DNA of 64,000 nucleotides, from NCBI GenBank assembly GCA_030035585.1, contig CM057464.1, forward strand, positions 26,801,465 to 26,865,464, given 5' to 3'. Both the position numbers and the translations under genes were made by a program. The notes below the pieces were generated by a model, which saw nothing but the letters and a program-made list of their open reading frames with translations, was not told where the DNA came from and made no database searches. This document shows positions 9,083 to 20,024 of this stretch, one piece after another (the stretch's first letter is position 1; every line of letters begins with the position of its first letter). This DNA is from Dugong dugon. Taxonomy: Eukaryota > Chordata > Mammalia > Sirenia > Dugongidae.

Positions 9083-10325
9083 CAGCTGTCACACTAATAA
9101 ATAAATGCACACCCATGTTCATTGCAGCAATGTTCACAATAGCAAAAAAGGTGGAAACAACCTAGGTTCCCATCAAAGGATGAATGGATAAACAAATTAC
9201 TGTATAGTCACACAATGGAATACTACACAACAATAAAGAACAAGGATGAGTCTGAGAAATATCTCATAACATGGATAAATCTGGAAGGCATTATGCTAAG
9301 TGAAATTAGTCACTCACAAAAGGACAAATATTGTATGAGACCACTCTTATAAGAACTCAAGAAAAAGTTTAAACACAGAAGAAAACTTTCTTTGATGGTT
9401 ATGAGGGTGGGGAGGGAGGGAGAGAGGTATTCACTAACTAGATAGTAGACAAGAATTATCTTAGGTGAAAGGAAAGACAACACACACTGCAGGGGAAGTC
9501 AGCACTACTTGACTAAAACCAAAACTAAGAAGTTTCCTGAATACAACCAAACACTTTGAGGGACAGAGTAGCAGGAGCGGAGGTCTGGGACCATGGTTTT
9601 GGGACATCTAGGTCAATTGGCATAACAGTTTATTAAGAAAATGTTCTACCTCACATTTTTGTGAGGGGCATCTGGGGTCTTAAAAGCCAGTGAGCAATCA
9701 TCTAAGATGCATCATTTGGCCCCAACCCACCTGGAGCAAAGGAGGATGAAGAACACCAAAGACACAAGGAAAATATTAACCCAAGAGACAGAAAGGGCCA
9801 GAAGAACTAGATGGTGCCCAGCTACCACCAATGACTGCCCTGACAGGGAATACAACAGAGAGTCCCTGACGGAGCAGGAGAAAAGTGGGGTGCAGGACTC
9901 AAATTCTAGTAAAAAGACCAGACTTAATGGTATGACTGAGACTGGAGGGACCCTGGAAGACCTGGCCCCTGGACTCTCCATTAGCCCAGAGCTGAAACCA
10001 TTCCTGAAGGTAACTCTTCAGCCATAGATTAGACTGGACTATAAGACATAAAATGATATTCATGAAAAGAGTGCTTCTTAGCGCAAGTAGATACATGAGA
10101 TTAAATGGGCAGCTCCTGTCTGGAGGCAAGATGAGAAGGAAAAAAGGGACAGGAGCTGGATGAATGGACACGGGAAACCCAGGGTAGAAAGGAGGAGTGT
10201 GCTGTCACAGTATAGGGAGAGTAACTAGGGTCATATAACAATGTGTGTATAAATTTTTGTATTAGAAACTAACTTGAACTGTAAACTTTCACTTAAAGCA
10301 CAATAAAATAAAAATAAAAATAAAA
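9083..10325 (+). repeat. Afrotherian L1, 5'-truncated 3' end
   Basis: It begins in the last part of ORF2 (ACACCCATGTTCATTGCAGC) and runs through the full 3' UTR to an AATAAAATAAAA tail. It is collinear with 53985-55165 of the larger L1. The end is canonical: CTTAAAGCACAATAAA is present here but missing from the larger copy. The 106-codon frame at 9707-10027 lies in the 3' UTR. Confidence 0.9.
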
Positions 10326-10454
10326 CCATGAGACTGTTTTATTTTGCCCTAACAGAATTAGGTGTTGTTTAAGTAAAGATTTGCTTAGTAGGAAAAATGT
10401 TGCATGTATTTTAATTTGAATTTCTTTTTATCACAGGAGACTAAGTATTTTCAT

Positions 10455-10490
<36 letters not shown>

Positions 10491-10502
10491 TTATATATAT
10501 AT
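10455..10502 (+). repeat. (CA)n/(TA)n microsatellite, left half
   Basis: About 14 CA repeats followed by ATATAT runs. The microsatellite is interrupted by the SINE at 10503-10659 and resumes at 10660. Confidence 0.9.
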
Positions 10503-10659
10503 GGAGCCCTGGTGGTGCAGTGGTTAAGAGCTCAGCTGCTAACCACAACGTTGGCAGTTCGAATCCACCAGCTGCTCCTTGGAAACCCTATGGGGCAGTT
10601 CTACTCTATCCTATAAGGCTGCTATGAGTCGGAATTGACTTGATGGCAATGAGTTTGGT
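10503..10659 (+). repeat. AfroSINE inside a microsatellite
   Basis: Complete copy from GGAGCCCTGGTGGTGCAGTG to GAGTTTGGTTTT. TATATATA flanks it on both sides, so the exact duplication cannot be read. Confidence 0.9.
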
Positions 10660-10770
10660 TTTATATATATGTGTGTGTGTGTATATATATATGTATGTAT
10701 ATGTATACATGCATATATGTATATACGTGTGTATATATATACATATATACACACACACACATATATATTT
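10660..10770 (+). repeat. (TG)n/(TA)n microsatellite, right half
   Basis: Mixed TATA, TGTG and ACAC runs. The ATATATGTGTGTG and ATACACACACAC parts can fold back on each other. Confidence 0.85.
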
Positions 10771-11317
10771 CCTGTTGTGAAATGTCTCTTCAAGTCCATT
10801 AAAAATAATTTAATTAGCAAATCGACATTAGTTGTTTTTTAGCATTATAAAATTTATGTCAGACCCTTAATAGAATAATTGCAAAATCTAGTAAAAACAA
10901 TTTTACAGTGTAATCTATAAGAGCTAGTTGGATTTTTTAGACTATCTCTTGACGAAGAACAAATTCCTCATTAACTTGAAAAGTGGTCACACATGAGCTC
11001 CTTGAAAGTCAAATGTAATCATAGCTGACACCAGAGGGAGCCCAGTAGTCATTTCATGTGAGAACATATCCAACTTTAATGCGTCTCTGAAATGACACTG
11101 GAGAAAATGTACAGTGAGTTATGAATTGTGCATTTAATAGTCCTAAGGAGAAAAATAGAATTCAGTGCTTAAAATGCTCACTCAGACTTCAACCTTTCGG
11201 TGAGTTTTGAAAGACATACGATAAAAATGGTAATTACATGAACAACAGTTGTAGAAAACCCACCAATGCCTGTACAGATTTTGTTTCAATTATTGTTTCT
11301 GGATCCCGGAAGCTTGA
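10771..11317. other. Intergenic, nothing recognised
   Basis: AT-rich single-copy-looking sequence without recognisable exon or repeat. Confidence 0.45.
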
Positions 11318-11960
11318 GCTTTCGACTTTCTTCAAAACCCAGCTCTGCTGCTTCTGAGCTGAGTGTTCTTGAACACTTGACCAGTGGCGTCACTAGGGTT
11401 TGTGCCACCCAGTGCGGTAACTCATGGTGTCACCCTGCCACGGGGTGGGTGGGGCAGGCTGGCAAACACCCCCTGATGGGCAAAGCGCCCAGGCCAGCCC
11501 CAACCCGACGCAGAGCCCAGCGCAGTGCAGCCTCACCCCTCCCAGTCCCACCCTCTGTGACTCTCTGTAGGCCCTCCTCTCTCTCATTGGCCAGGGCGAG
11601 ATCTTCCTTTCCGTGCTATGCCTGGCCGCCTGCACATTGACTGGCCTGTGATGGGGGAGGAGAGGTGGGGAGGTACTGACGAGTTACCCCACTGGGTAAT
11701 GGGTGACACCAACCCTAGTGACCCCACTGCTTTGGCAGCTCTTCTCCAGGAGCTGCAGACTCTGGGGTCATTTTGTGGCACCCCCTCTGACAGTGTCAGG
11801 AGATGTGGTCTCCACCCCGCCACCCCCTTAGTGATGCCACTGAAGTGACCTAACCTCTCTGTGTCTTAGTTCTCCTCACCTGTACATGATACTACCTCAC
11901 AGGCTTATTGTGAAGATCAAAACGAGATTGCATTGAAAAAACACCTGGCAGATAGCACCC
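11318..11960 (+). repeat. MIR split by a hAT-like element
   Basis: AACCCAGCTCTGCTGCTTCT before the insertion and CCTAACCTCTCTGTGTCTTAG after it form one continuous MIR once 11383-11842 is removed. Confidence 0.8.
11383..11842. mobile_element. GC-rich non-autonomous DNA transposon, hAT-like
   Basis: About 460 bp, very GC- and CpG-rich compared with its surroundings. The left end CAGTGGCGTCACTAGG and right end AGTGATGCCACTG are inverted repeats. A second inverted copy of the left end lies inside at about 11702-11728 (ACACCAACCCTAGTGACCCC). Flanks ACTTGACC and AAGTGACC look like a diverged 8-bp duplication, as made by hAT elements. It sits inside a MIR, which fixes its limits. The open frames (up to 124 codons) show no transposase motifs, so it would depend on an outside enzyme. 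Confidence 0.65.
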
Positions 11961-12000
11961 ACTCAGAAATGCTAGTTCTTTCTTCATCTAGAGCAGAGGC

Positions 12001-12215
12001 TCTCAACCAAGGGTGATTTTACCCCCAAGGCGCATTTGCCAATGTCTGGAGACATTTTTGGTTGTCACACCTGAGTGGTAGATACTATGGGCACTTACTG
12101 TGCAGAGGCCAAGCATTCTACTAGACATCTTGCAATGCCCAGAACAGCTCCCCACAATAAAGAATGATCAAGCACAAAATAATAGAGCCAAGGCTGTGAA
12201 ACCCTGAGCTAGAGA
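12001..12215 (+). repeat. MER5A (hAT-Charlie type)
   Basis: TCTCAACC at the start, then CAATGTCTGGAGACATTTTT, GGTTGTCAC, CAATGCCCAGAACAGCTCCC and GAAACCCTGAG at the end match the MER5A outline. Confidence 0.85.
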
Positions 12216-12322
12216 AATCCAGTATCATCACTAACACTCCTTTGCTGAGAGCCTGTTCTTTGTTGGATTCTGTTTGAGTTTCTGGACACACTCTTTCCTC
12301 AGTTTTCTAACAGACTGTTAGT

Positions 12323-12581
12323 TGTTGTGTTGTTAGCTGCTGTTGAGTTGGCCCTGGACTCATGGCGACCCCATGCACAACAGAAGGAATCACTGCCCAG
12401 ATCTGTGCCATCCCCATGATGAGTTGCGGCTCAGAACATTGTGATCCATACAGTTTTCATAGACTGATTTTCAGAAGTAGATTGACAGGCCTTTCTTCCT
12501 AGTCCATCTTATCCTGGATGCTCCGCTGAAACCTGTTCAGCATCATAGCAACACCCAAGCCTCCACTGACTCATGAGGTGC
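12323..12581 (-). repeat. RTE-derived/SINE composite, left part
   Basis: From GTTGTTAGCTGCTGTTGAGT through AGGCCTTTCTTCCTAGTCC to GACTCATGAGGTGC. It is interrupted by an LTR and continues at 12984. Confidence 0.75.
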
Positions 12582-12983
12582 CGATATGGATTAAATTGTG
12601 TTCCAAAAAAAATATGTATTGTAAATCCTAATCGCTATGCTTGTGGGTGTAATCCCATTTAGGAATTTGTTATGTTAACAAGGCCATATTAGTGTAAGGT
12701 GTCTTTTAAGCCAATCACTTTTGGATTATAAAAGGAGCAGATTAGGCACAGGAAGAAGCAAGCACAAAGGGAGGGGAGATACAGGCTACGTGAAAATTGT
12801 CAAAGAACCGAAGAACAGAAGCTGAAAAGAGAGGACCTTCCCCCAGAACCAACAGAGAGAGAAAGCCTTCCCCTAGAGCTGTTGCCCTGAATTCTGACTT
12901 CTAGCCCCCTAAACTGTGACAAAATAAATTTCTGCTTGTTAAGGCCACCCACTGGTTGCATTTCTGTAATAGCAGCACCAGAC
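12582..12983 (+). repeat. MLT1-like LTR nested in the composite repeat
   Basis: TTAAATTGTGTTCC start, AATCCTAATC, TTATAAAAGGAGCAG, CTGTGACAAAATAAATTTCT (polyadenylation signal region) and CCACTGGTTGCATTTCTGTAA end are typical of MaLR LTRs. AGGTGC occurs at both junctions (12576-12581, 12984-12989). Confidence 0.7.
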
Positions 12984-13035
12984 AGGTGCATTGGCTAGGA
13001 AAATTCTACCACTGAACCTCCAGTGCCCCCAACAG
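12984..13035 (-). repeat. RTE-derived/SINE composite, right part
   Basis: AGGTGCATTGGCTAGGA, then AATTCTACCACTGAACC, the same end seen intact at 18065-18140. It rejoins the left part across the LTR. Confidence 0.7.
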
Positions 13036-13789
13036 GCTGCTTAGGGGGGTTCATGTTTGTCTAGACAGGAAAAAAAAAACCCACATCATGTATCTGAAAT
13101 GTCTGCATGAAATTTATAGTTATGATTGCTCAGTCAGATCAGAAAGTTATTGAAAGCATTTAGTAAAACAGCAGGAACCCCGCTGGGGCTAATTTTATGG
13201 GTGTCATTTTGTGAAGTTTCTGAAAGTTTTGGCGTCCCCTGCTTGTGGGGAGGACAATATCCCAGACAGCAGCTGATGAACTGAGGGAAAGGCCACTCTA
13301 CCTTTCAAACATTAACTCATGCAGATGTGGGGTGCAGCACTGGCCCGTACTTGATCCATCTGAATGGAAAAAAACAAAAAACAAAGCCCACGTTTCATAG
13401 TTCACATCCAGCACAGAGGCATCCAGACACACACATGTGTGAAACACCCCAATACCTGTATTTTCTCTAAGGTGGCTTCTCTGTGCCTACACAGAAACAC
13501 AGCCTGAGGATCAGAGACTGAGGGAAGAATTCCTTTTATCCTCATACTTGTCTAGGAATATGCTTTGCTTCAAGCAGGGAGTTTTTCTGGGTCTAGAAGC
13601 TGCTATTAAAAGCTCGGACTACTTCTGCAGTGATGAAAGCCCAAAATACGGTCTCTCTCACTATGAGGGGAAAATCCGCTCTTATTCATATCAAAAAAGG
13701 CATGTGCGGCTTCTTCAGGGCTTAATCAAACATTGCCTCTGGAGTGCCCTAGAGGGCCCAGGATTTGAGGCCATGGTCACTGTGAGATA
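13036..13789. other. Intergenic, nothing recognised
   Basis: Mixed-composition sequence with an 80-codon plus-strand frame (13548-13790). I see no domain, no splice context and no repeat family I can name. Confidence 0.4.
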
Positions 13790-13802
13790 GGCTGTCTAGC
13801 AG

Positions 13803-14004
13803 TTGCTGTCAAGTCAGCTCTGATTCATGGCGACACCATGTTGAGTCAGAGTGGAACTGTGCTCTATAGAGTTTTCAATGGCTGATTTTTCAAAAGTAGA
13901 TCTCCAGGCCTTTCTTCCTAGGCACTTCTGGGTGAACTCGAACCTCCACCTTTTCAGTTTGCAGAGGAGCATGTTAACCATTTGCACCACCTCGGGACTC
14001 CAGT
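13803..14004 (-). repeat. AfroSINE, longer subtype, 13-bp duplication
   Basis: From TTGCTGTCAAGTCAGCTC to ACCTCGGGACTCC. GGCTGTCTAGCAG occurs at 13790-13802 and again at 14005-14017. Confidence 0.93.
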
Positions 14005-14334
14005 GGCTGTCTAGCAGGTGTGTAAATGCAGGTGGTGTCACTGAGCCTTCCTTTGTGTCTCTTTGCTGCTGTTCTTGCCCCCCCCCCCCCGGGTGGAGTT
14101 TTGGGATTGGGAAGGAGAGCAATGGTGGCAGGAAGGGGTGAAGCCAAGGGAGACTGAAAGGGTTTTGGTTTAGTGAGGGCCCCTTCTGAGTAGATCAGAA
14201 TTCCCAATGAGATGGGGAGCGTTTAAAAAACAGGCATCCCACTTCACTCCAGGCAACAGTTGGTTAACTGATATCTGGTTGTGCTCTAAACCAGTGCTTC
14301 CAAACTATTTGTGGTGAACCGCCCCCCCAACAAA

Positions 14335-14512
14335 ATAAAACAAACGCACTGCCGTCAAGTAGATTCCAACTCATAGTGACCCCACAGGGTTTCCAAGACT
14401 GCAAATCTCTACGGAAGCAGACTGCCACATCTTTCTCTCAAGGAGCTGCTAGTGGTTTCGAACCGCCAACCTTCCAGTTAGCAGTTGATTGCTTTAAGCA
14501 CTGCACCACTTT
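14335..14512 (-). repeat. AfroSINE
   Basis: CACTGCCGTCAAGTAGATTC start and GCTTTAAGCACTGCACCAC end; a diverged copy. A 14-base C run at 14079-14092 lies in the spacer to its left. Confidence 0.8.
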
Positions 14513-14636
14513 GTTGTTGTTATTTTTGTTTTTTTCCTTGTTTGTTTTAAATATCCAGTCTGTTGTGGACTATTACTTTTGTCAAATATAATAAAAATAA
14601 ATGGCTAGCAACATGAAATTAAAAACAGATAAGCAG

Positions 14637-14838
14637 TGGAGTCCCTGGGTAGTACAAGCAGTTAAATGCTCAACTGCTAAGGCTAGAGGTTCAAATCCAC
14701 CCAGAATGCCTTGGAAGAAAGACCTAGTGATCTGCTTCTGAAAGGTCACAGCCTTGTAAACCTACGGAGCACAGTTCTGCTCTGACACACGTGGGGTCAC
14801 CATGAGTCAGAGTCAACTCACCAGGAACTGGTTGCTCT
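14637..14838 (+). repeat. AfroSINE, longer subtype
   Basis: Head GGAGTCCCTGGGTAG, middle TGATCTGCTTCTGAAAGGTC, tail CCATGAGTCAGAGTCAACTC. Confidence 0.88.
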
Positions 14839-14934
14839 TTGGGAGGCTGACTTCCTTCAAATCTTGAGACCTCTGTCTGCTGTGAATAAGTTGCAAAATA
14901 AGCTTCCTCACGAAGGGAAAAGCCTTAATTGGCA

Positions 14935-15350
14935 GCAGAGATAAGATTCAGAGACCGAAGAATTGATGCCTTTGGATTGTGGTGCTGGCGAAGACTACTG
15001 AATATACCATGGACTGCCAAAAGAATGAACAAATCTGTCTTGGAAGAAGTATAACCAGAATGCTCCTTAGAAGCAAGGATAGGGAAATTATGTCTCACAT
15101 ACTTCGGACATGTTATTAGGAGGGATCAGTTCCTGGAAAAGGACAACATACTTGGTAAAGTAGAGGGTCAGTTAAAAAAAGGAAGACCCTCAACAAGATG
15201 CACTGACACAGTGGCTGCAACAATAGGATCAAGCATAACAATGATTGTGAGGATGGCGCAGGACTGGGCAGTGTTTTGTTCTGTTGTACACAGGGTTGCT
15301 ATGAGTTGGAACCAACTCAACAGCACCTAACAACAACAACAAAAGAAAAA
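14935..15350 (+). repeat. RTE-type LINE 3' end
   Basis: It carries the end of an RTE reverse-transcriptase ORF in degraded form (GAAGAAGTATAACCAGAATG, TTAGAAGCAAGGATAG, ACATACTTCGGACATGTTAT, then a GTAGAGGGTCAG..AAAGGAAGACC block). It ends with CTATGAGTTGGAACCAACTC and a CAACAACAACAA tail. The terminal 40 bases resemble the AfroSINE tail, consistent with the SINE using this LINE's machinery. Confidence 0.85.
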
Positions 15351-15355
15351 GAAGT

Positions 15356-15930
15356 TATATTAGTTTTGTATTGCTTCCCTAACAAATTACCACAAATTTA
15401 GTAGTTTATACAGCCAAATTTGCTATTTATAGCTCTGTAGATCAGAAGTCTGACATAAGTCTCATATGGCTAAAATCAAGGTGATGGGAGGGCTATGTTC
15501 CTTTCTAGGGGCCCTAGGGGAGCATCCATTTCCTTGCTTGTTCACATTGTTGGTAGAATTCAATTCCTTGTCATTGTAGAACTGAGGTTGCTGTCTCCTT
15601 GCCAGCTGTCAGGTGAGGGCCGTTTGCAGCTTCTAGAGGTCAGGGCATTCCTTGGCTCAAGCCCCCTTTCTCCATGTTCAAAGTCAGCAATGGTAGGTCA
15701 AGTCCTCACATTGCATCTGTCTGCCACACTCCTCTCCCTCTTCTTCTGCTTTTAAAGACCCATGTGATTACTTTGGGCCCATCCAGATATTCCAGGGCAA
15801 TTCTCCCCATCTCAAAGTCTTTGACTTAATCACATCTACAAAGTTTCTTTTGCCATATAAATTAAAACATTTTCCAAATTTTGGGGATTAAGGTATGAAC
15901 ATCTTTGGAGGTTAGTACTCAGCGCCATAC
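15356..15930 (-). repeat. MaLR/MLT1-like LTR
   Basis: TTTTGTATTGCTTCCCTAAC, AAATTACCACAAATTTAG, AGATCAGAAGTCTGACA, TTTTAAAGACCCATGTGATT and TTCTCCCCATCTCAAAGTC match a common mammalian LTR read backwards. Confidence 0.7.
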
Positions 15931-16740
15931 AAGAATACAAAATGAGAACAGAAGTTATCTTGCCCTGAGCCAAATTTGGGGTGAGAAACCATTTTTAATT
16001 CTCCTGAAATCCAAATTTCTGGGGTCCATGGAGTTGGGGTGACTCACCAAGGCCATTGCCCTGAGGTGATCTTTTGAAAGTTGAGCAGATTGGTCTCCTA
16101 AATGTCACCTTTAAGTCAAATGGTAGTCTTGCTAAGCAGTAAACATGATTTTGCCTTGGGCATTGTGCTCTTTTGAAGAATTCGGTCACTTTCAGGAATC
16201 AGAAATTCTAGGGTCAGACAAGAAGCTGTTTTAGAGTAAACTGTTAGTATGAAAACACTATTCTGGCCCCATTTCTGTGGCCATGATGATAAGATGGATA
16301 TGAAAATCTTTGGAAGCTCATTCATCCTTGGAACATTTTTGCTCCCTAGTCAAAATGTTACCCCAATTTGCAGATCATATATTAAATAAACTCCAATCAA
16401 TTTGTATTATTGGCTTAATATGATTTTAGTTTTAATAGAGGAGTACTCATCTATCTTGCATATTCCACAGTGGGGGGTTTTGATAATGCACTTAAGGAAG
16501 ACATAAGACATCCTTAATCACTTTTTTTATGAAACATTCCAGTTACAAGTTTCCATTTCAAACTAACTATTGGGTTTGCCAACCTCCACATTGAAACAGT
16601 CCACAAATCAGAGTTGCCTCACAATTCTCCTTCTAGACATTCTGTGATGGGCCTCTGCTGTTTTCCTTTAAAAAGTAACACTGTTTACTGTTTATAAAAT
16701 ACTAACATTTTTTATATGAAATTTGAGAGTAACACAGAAA
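15931..16740. other. Intergenic, nothing recognised
   Basis: No exon, RNA gene or nameable repeat seen. Small open frames only. Confidence 0.4.
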
Positions 16741-17640
16741 AATTGAAAGGAAAAGGGAAAAATATGTAAAATCCCACCAGATATACCTACGTTTAATACT
16801 TTGGTGAATTTTTTTTTCTGGTCTTTTCCATACATAAAAACAAAACAAAATCAATTGCCCTCGAGTCGATTCCAGCTCATGGCAACCCCATGTGTGTCAG
16901 AGTAGAACAGCACCATGGGGTTTTCAATAGCTGTGACCCTTTAGAAGCAGATTGCCAGGGCTTTTTTCCTAGGTGCCTCTTGATGGACTCGAACCATCAA
17001 ACTTTGGATTAGTAGTTGAGCACTTAACTGCTTGCACCACCCAGTGACTCTCCCTATGAATATACTTATGCAAATGTGATTTAAATAAAATCGGGATCAT
17101 CCTATTTATAAAGGTTTGTGTCTTGGTTTTTTGCTTTGTTATAAGCATCTTCTCCTTTTATTGCATAGTTTTTTAATACATTATTTTTTAATGCTTGAAT
17201 TACACTGATTACATTGACTTTACCATAATTTATTTAACCATTTCCTTACTATTGGACATTTAGGATCTTTCCAGATTTTGCCTGTTATAAATAATAGTGC
17301 AACATATATCTTTTTTAAATAGACATGTTGTATTTTCTCCCCTTAGGATAGATCACTATAAGTGAGATTTCTGTGCCGAAAGTCTTTCTTTTTATAAATA
17401 ACTTATGATTATGGAGATTTTATAAAGAAAATAGCATAATGAACCCACCCACCCCCACCCCATGCATCTATGACCCAGCTTCAACAACATCAATGCATGG
17501 CTAGTCTTGTTTCTGCTATCTCTACACAGATTATTTTGAAGCAAATCCAATGATGTCATATCATTTCATTTGTAAATATTTCAGTATGTATCTCTAAAGG
17601 ACAATGACATTTTCTTTTTAAAGTGACAAACTTCAGAACT
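16741..17640 (+). repeat. Old L1 3' UTR relic with SINE insertion
   Basis: Words such as TTATTTAACCATTTCCTTAC, TTGGACATTTAGGATC, TTATAAATAATAGTGCAACA and TTAGGATAGATCACTA are characteristic of old L1 3' ends. The element is split by the SINE at 16850-17052. Confidence 0.6.
16850..17052 (-). repeat. AfroSINE, longer subtype
   Basis: AATTGCCCTCGAGTCGATTC start and GCACCACCCAGTGACTC end; nearly complete. Confidence 0.9.
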
Positions 17641-17796
17641 GGTACAACTCAAATTTAAGGGAAATAATATTTGTAGCCCAGATAACCAGGCATGTTTACA
17701 TATTTCTTAAACCACGGGTCCTTAATTTTACAAAATCTTTCACTCAGCTTTGTGTTTTGTAATCTCTCACCCTCTTTTAGTATATATTAATGAGAG

Positions 17797-18143
17797 TTGT
17801 TGTTGTTAGCTGCCTGGGGTTTGCCCCCAACTCATGGCGACCCCATGCACAATGAGATTGGACCACTGTGATTCACAGGGTTTTCACTGGCTAATTTTTG
17901 GAAGTAGATCCCCAGGCCCTTCTTCCTAGTCTGTCTTAGTCTGGAAGCTCTGCTGAAACTTATCTATCACGGGTGGCCCTACTCATTTGAAATACTGGTG
18001 GCATAGTTTCCAGCATCATAGCAACATGCAAGCTCCTACTGTCAGACAAGTGGTAAATGTGTTTGAGGTGCATTGGCCAGGATTCAAACCTAGGTCTCAA
18101 CCTGGAAGGAGAGAATTCTACCACTGAATCACCAATGCCCTCT
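17797..18143 (-). repeat. RTE-derived/SINE composite, uninterrupted copy
   Basis: GTTGTTAGCTGCCTGGGG start, ACCCCATGCACAATGAG, AGGCCCTTCTTCCTAGTCTG, GAAATACTGGTGGCATAG and the ATTCTACCACTGAATCACC end. It is the best full-length copy of this family here and serves as reference for 6497 and 12323. Confidence 0.8.
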
Positions 18144-18156
18144 TCATGAGAGTTAA

Positions 18157-18316
18157 AAAAAAAAAAAATTGCCGTGGAGTCTATTCCAAATCATAGTCGA
18201 CCCTATAGAACAAAGTAAAACTGCTCTACAGGGTTTCCAAGGAGCAGCTGGTGGATTCAAACTGCCAACGTTTTGGTTAGTGGCTGAGCTCTTAACCACT
18301 GAGCCACCAGGGCTCC
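18157..18316 (-). repeat. AfroSINE with 13-bp duplication
   Basis: AAATTGCCGTGGAGTC start, GAGCCACCAGGGCTCC end. TCATGAGAGTTAA occurs at 18144-18156 and 18317-18329. Confidence 0.93.
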
Positions 18317-18574
18317 TCATGAGAGTTAAGTTAGTACTGGAAAATTAAGCAGTCTCTTGTCCCATCAAGTGTTCTATTAGGCTCAAGCTTTCAAATCAAT
18401 TTTGTTGTGCCTGCAGTAAGTCCTGGCCCCATATGTAAATTCTAGGAAATACTAATGAAATATCCAAACTCACACTGTTCTAATGTTCTGATCTATTGTT
18501 AGAGAATATTGTCCTTCAGGTCATGCTCAGTCCTCCCAGGCATCGGATTTTCATCCCAGCTAAACATCTCTTAA

Positions 18575-18775
18575 GGAGCCCTGGTGGCGCAGTGGCTAAG
18601 CGCTCCACTGAAAGATCGATAATTCATACCCACTAGCCAGAGAAAGATGTGGCAGCCTGCTTCTATAAAGATTTGCAGTCTTGGAAACATATAGGGCAGT
18701 TTTACTCCGTCCTATAAGGTCGCTATGAGTCGGAATCAACTTGACGGCAACTTGGTTTTTTTTTTTTTTGGTTTT
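18575..18775 (+). repeat. AfroSINE
   Basis: Head GGAGCCCTGGTGGCGCAGTG, body CCTATAAGGTCGCTATGAG, tail of 13 T bases then GGTTTT. The low divergence of the CpG positions suggests a young copy. Confidence 0.92.
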
Positions 18776-19480
18776 AAATGTCCCTTCTCCTCGTCCCTTG
18801 TCTCCATTTTTCTGGAGTGGTTTCTCCCTTCCATTGTCCAAGTAGCAACAGAGCAGATCCAAGGGGCTGTTTATTTTTTAACAATTGACAAACAACTCTT
18901 CTCTTTCTTCTTCTTCAGGATCATTTGCTCTTTTAATGTAATTGTGTCAAACTCCCCCAGGGCTCTCATGAAATCTTTGGAAACATTCAGCACAGAGAAG
19001 TTTGTGGTAGACCCTTCACCCCTCAAACCATATGCAATTCAGAAGAAAAAAAAATGTTTTAATGACACAAAATATACTTGTGTGCTGAGATTATAATGTG
19101 TTTCTAGGTTTGGGGATTGCAAAATTTTGAGTCAGGATATACCCGAGCTGACTTCTACTCATTTTGGGAGATGTCATTGCTCTCCTGCCGTCCCAAGCAA
19201 GTGCTTTGCCTGCCTGTGGGGTCATCTGGCACTGGGCTCCCTTCCCTAGACTGTAAGCTCTTTGCTAGCAGCTTGTCTTATTCATTGCCTAGCTAGGTGC
19301 CTGGCAGAATGAAGGAAGCTGTTGTAGTGTCCCCATTTCCCACAGGGAAGAGCCACTAGTTATGTTTGTGTCTTGTCTTCCCTACTTTTCCCTCTCCTGT
19401 CTGCTTCTGCTCACATACAGCAGAAAACTGAAATCATAATAGATGAAATCCAACATGCACACACATGCATTAATCCTTCC
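18776..19480. other. Intergenic, nothing recognised
   Basis: A 123-codon plus-strand frame (18725-19096) begins inside the SINE and is T-rich low-complexity at first. It shows no domain, and I do not consider it a gene. Confidence 0.45.
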
Positions 19481-19523
19481 AACAACTCTGTCAGTAATTA
19501 TCTCTATCTCATTTCCATTTTTG

Positions 19524-19683
19524 GTAAAGTAGAGGGTCACTGAAAACAAGGGAATCCCTCAATAGCTCCAACAATGGGCTCAAACGTATGAACAATTATG
19601 AGGATGATACAGTACCAGCAATGTTCCGTTCTGTTGTACATAAGGTTGCCATGAGTTGCAGTCAACTCGACAGCAACAAGCAT
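19524..19683 (+). repeat. RTE-type LINE 3' end, short, inside MIR
   Basis: TGGTAAAGTAGAGGGTCA start, CTGTTGTACATAAGGTTGCC, CAACTCGACAGCAACAAG end. MIR words lie on both sides (about 19485-19522 and 19684-19800, minus), so it split a MIR. Confidence 0.75.
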
Positions 19684-20024
19684 CATCTCCATTTCACAGA
19701 TGGGGAAACTGAGAAGTTAGATGATTTGCCCAGAGTCTCCCATTCAGTTCCCAGCAGAGCCGGGATTTGGGCCCAACCCTTCTGAATCTTGGCCTAGTGT
19801 TCTTTTCCCAACAGCGCAGCAGCCTCACTTCCTGAGGGGAAGTGACCACTTCCATCTGGGTAGTCAAGGAGTGTCTCCTGGGAGAGGTGAGCTTTGAGCT
19901 TGCTTGAAGATAAAGTATTTTGATATATGAGAAGGAGAGCTTGGAATGGTTTGCCACAAACAAAAGCTAGGAATTTTCCAGACCAGTCTGGCTGGAACAG
20001 AGGACCCATATAAAGCAACACTTC

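Noticed and set aside
11266..11848. Cluster of open frames (76-124 codons) on both strands
   Set aside because: They lie in a GC-rich repeat with inverted ends. GC-rich DNA has few stops, and no transposase or other domain can be read.
14079..14092. Poly(C) run considered as a regulatory or G-quadruplex site
   Set aside because: A single homopolymer run inside repeat-flanked DNA, without spaced tracts on either strand to support a specific structure.
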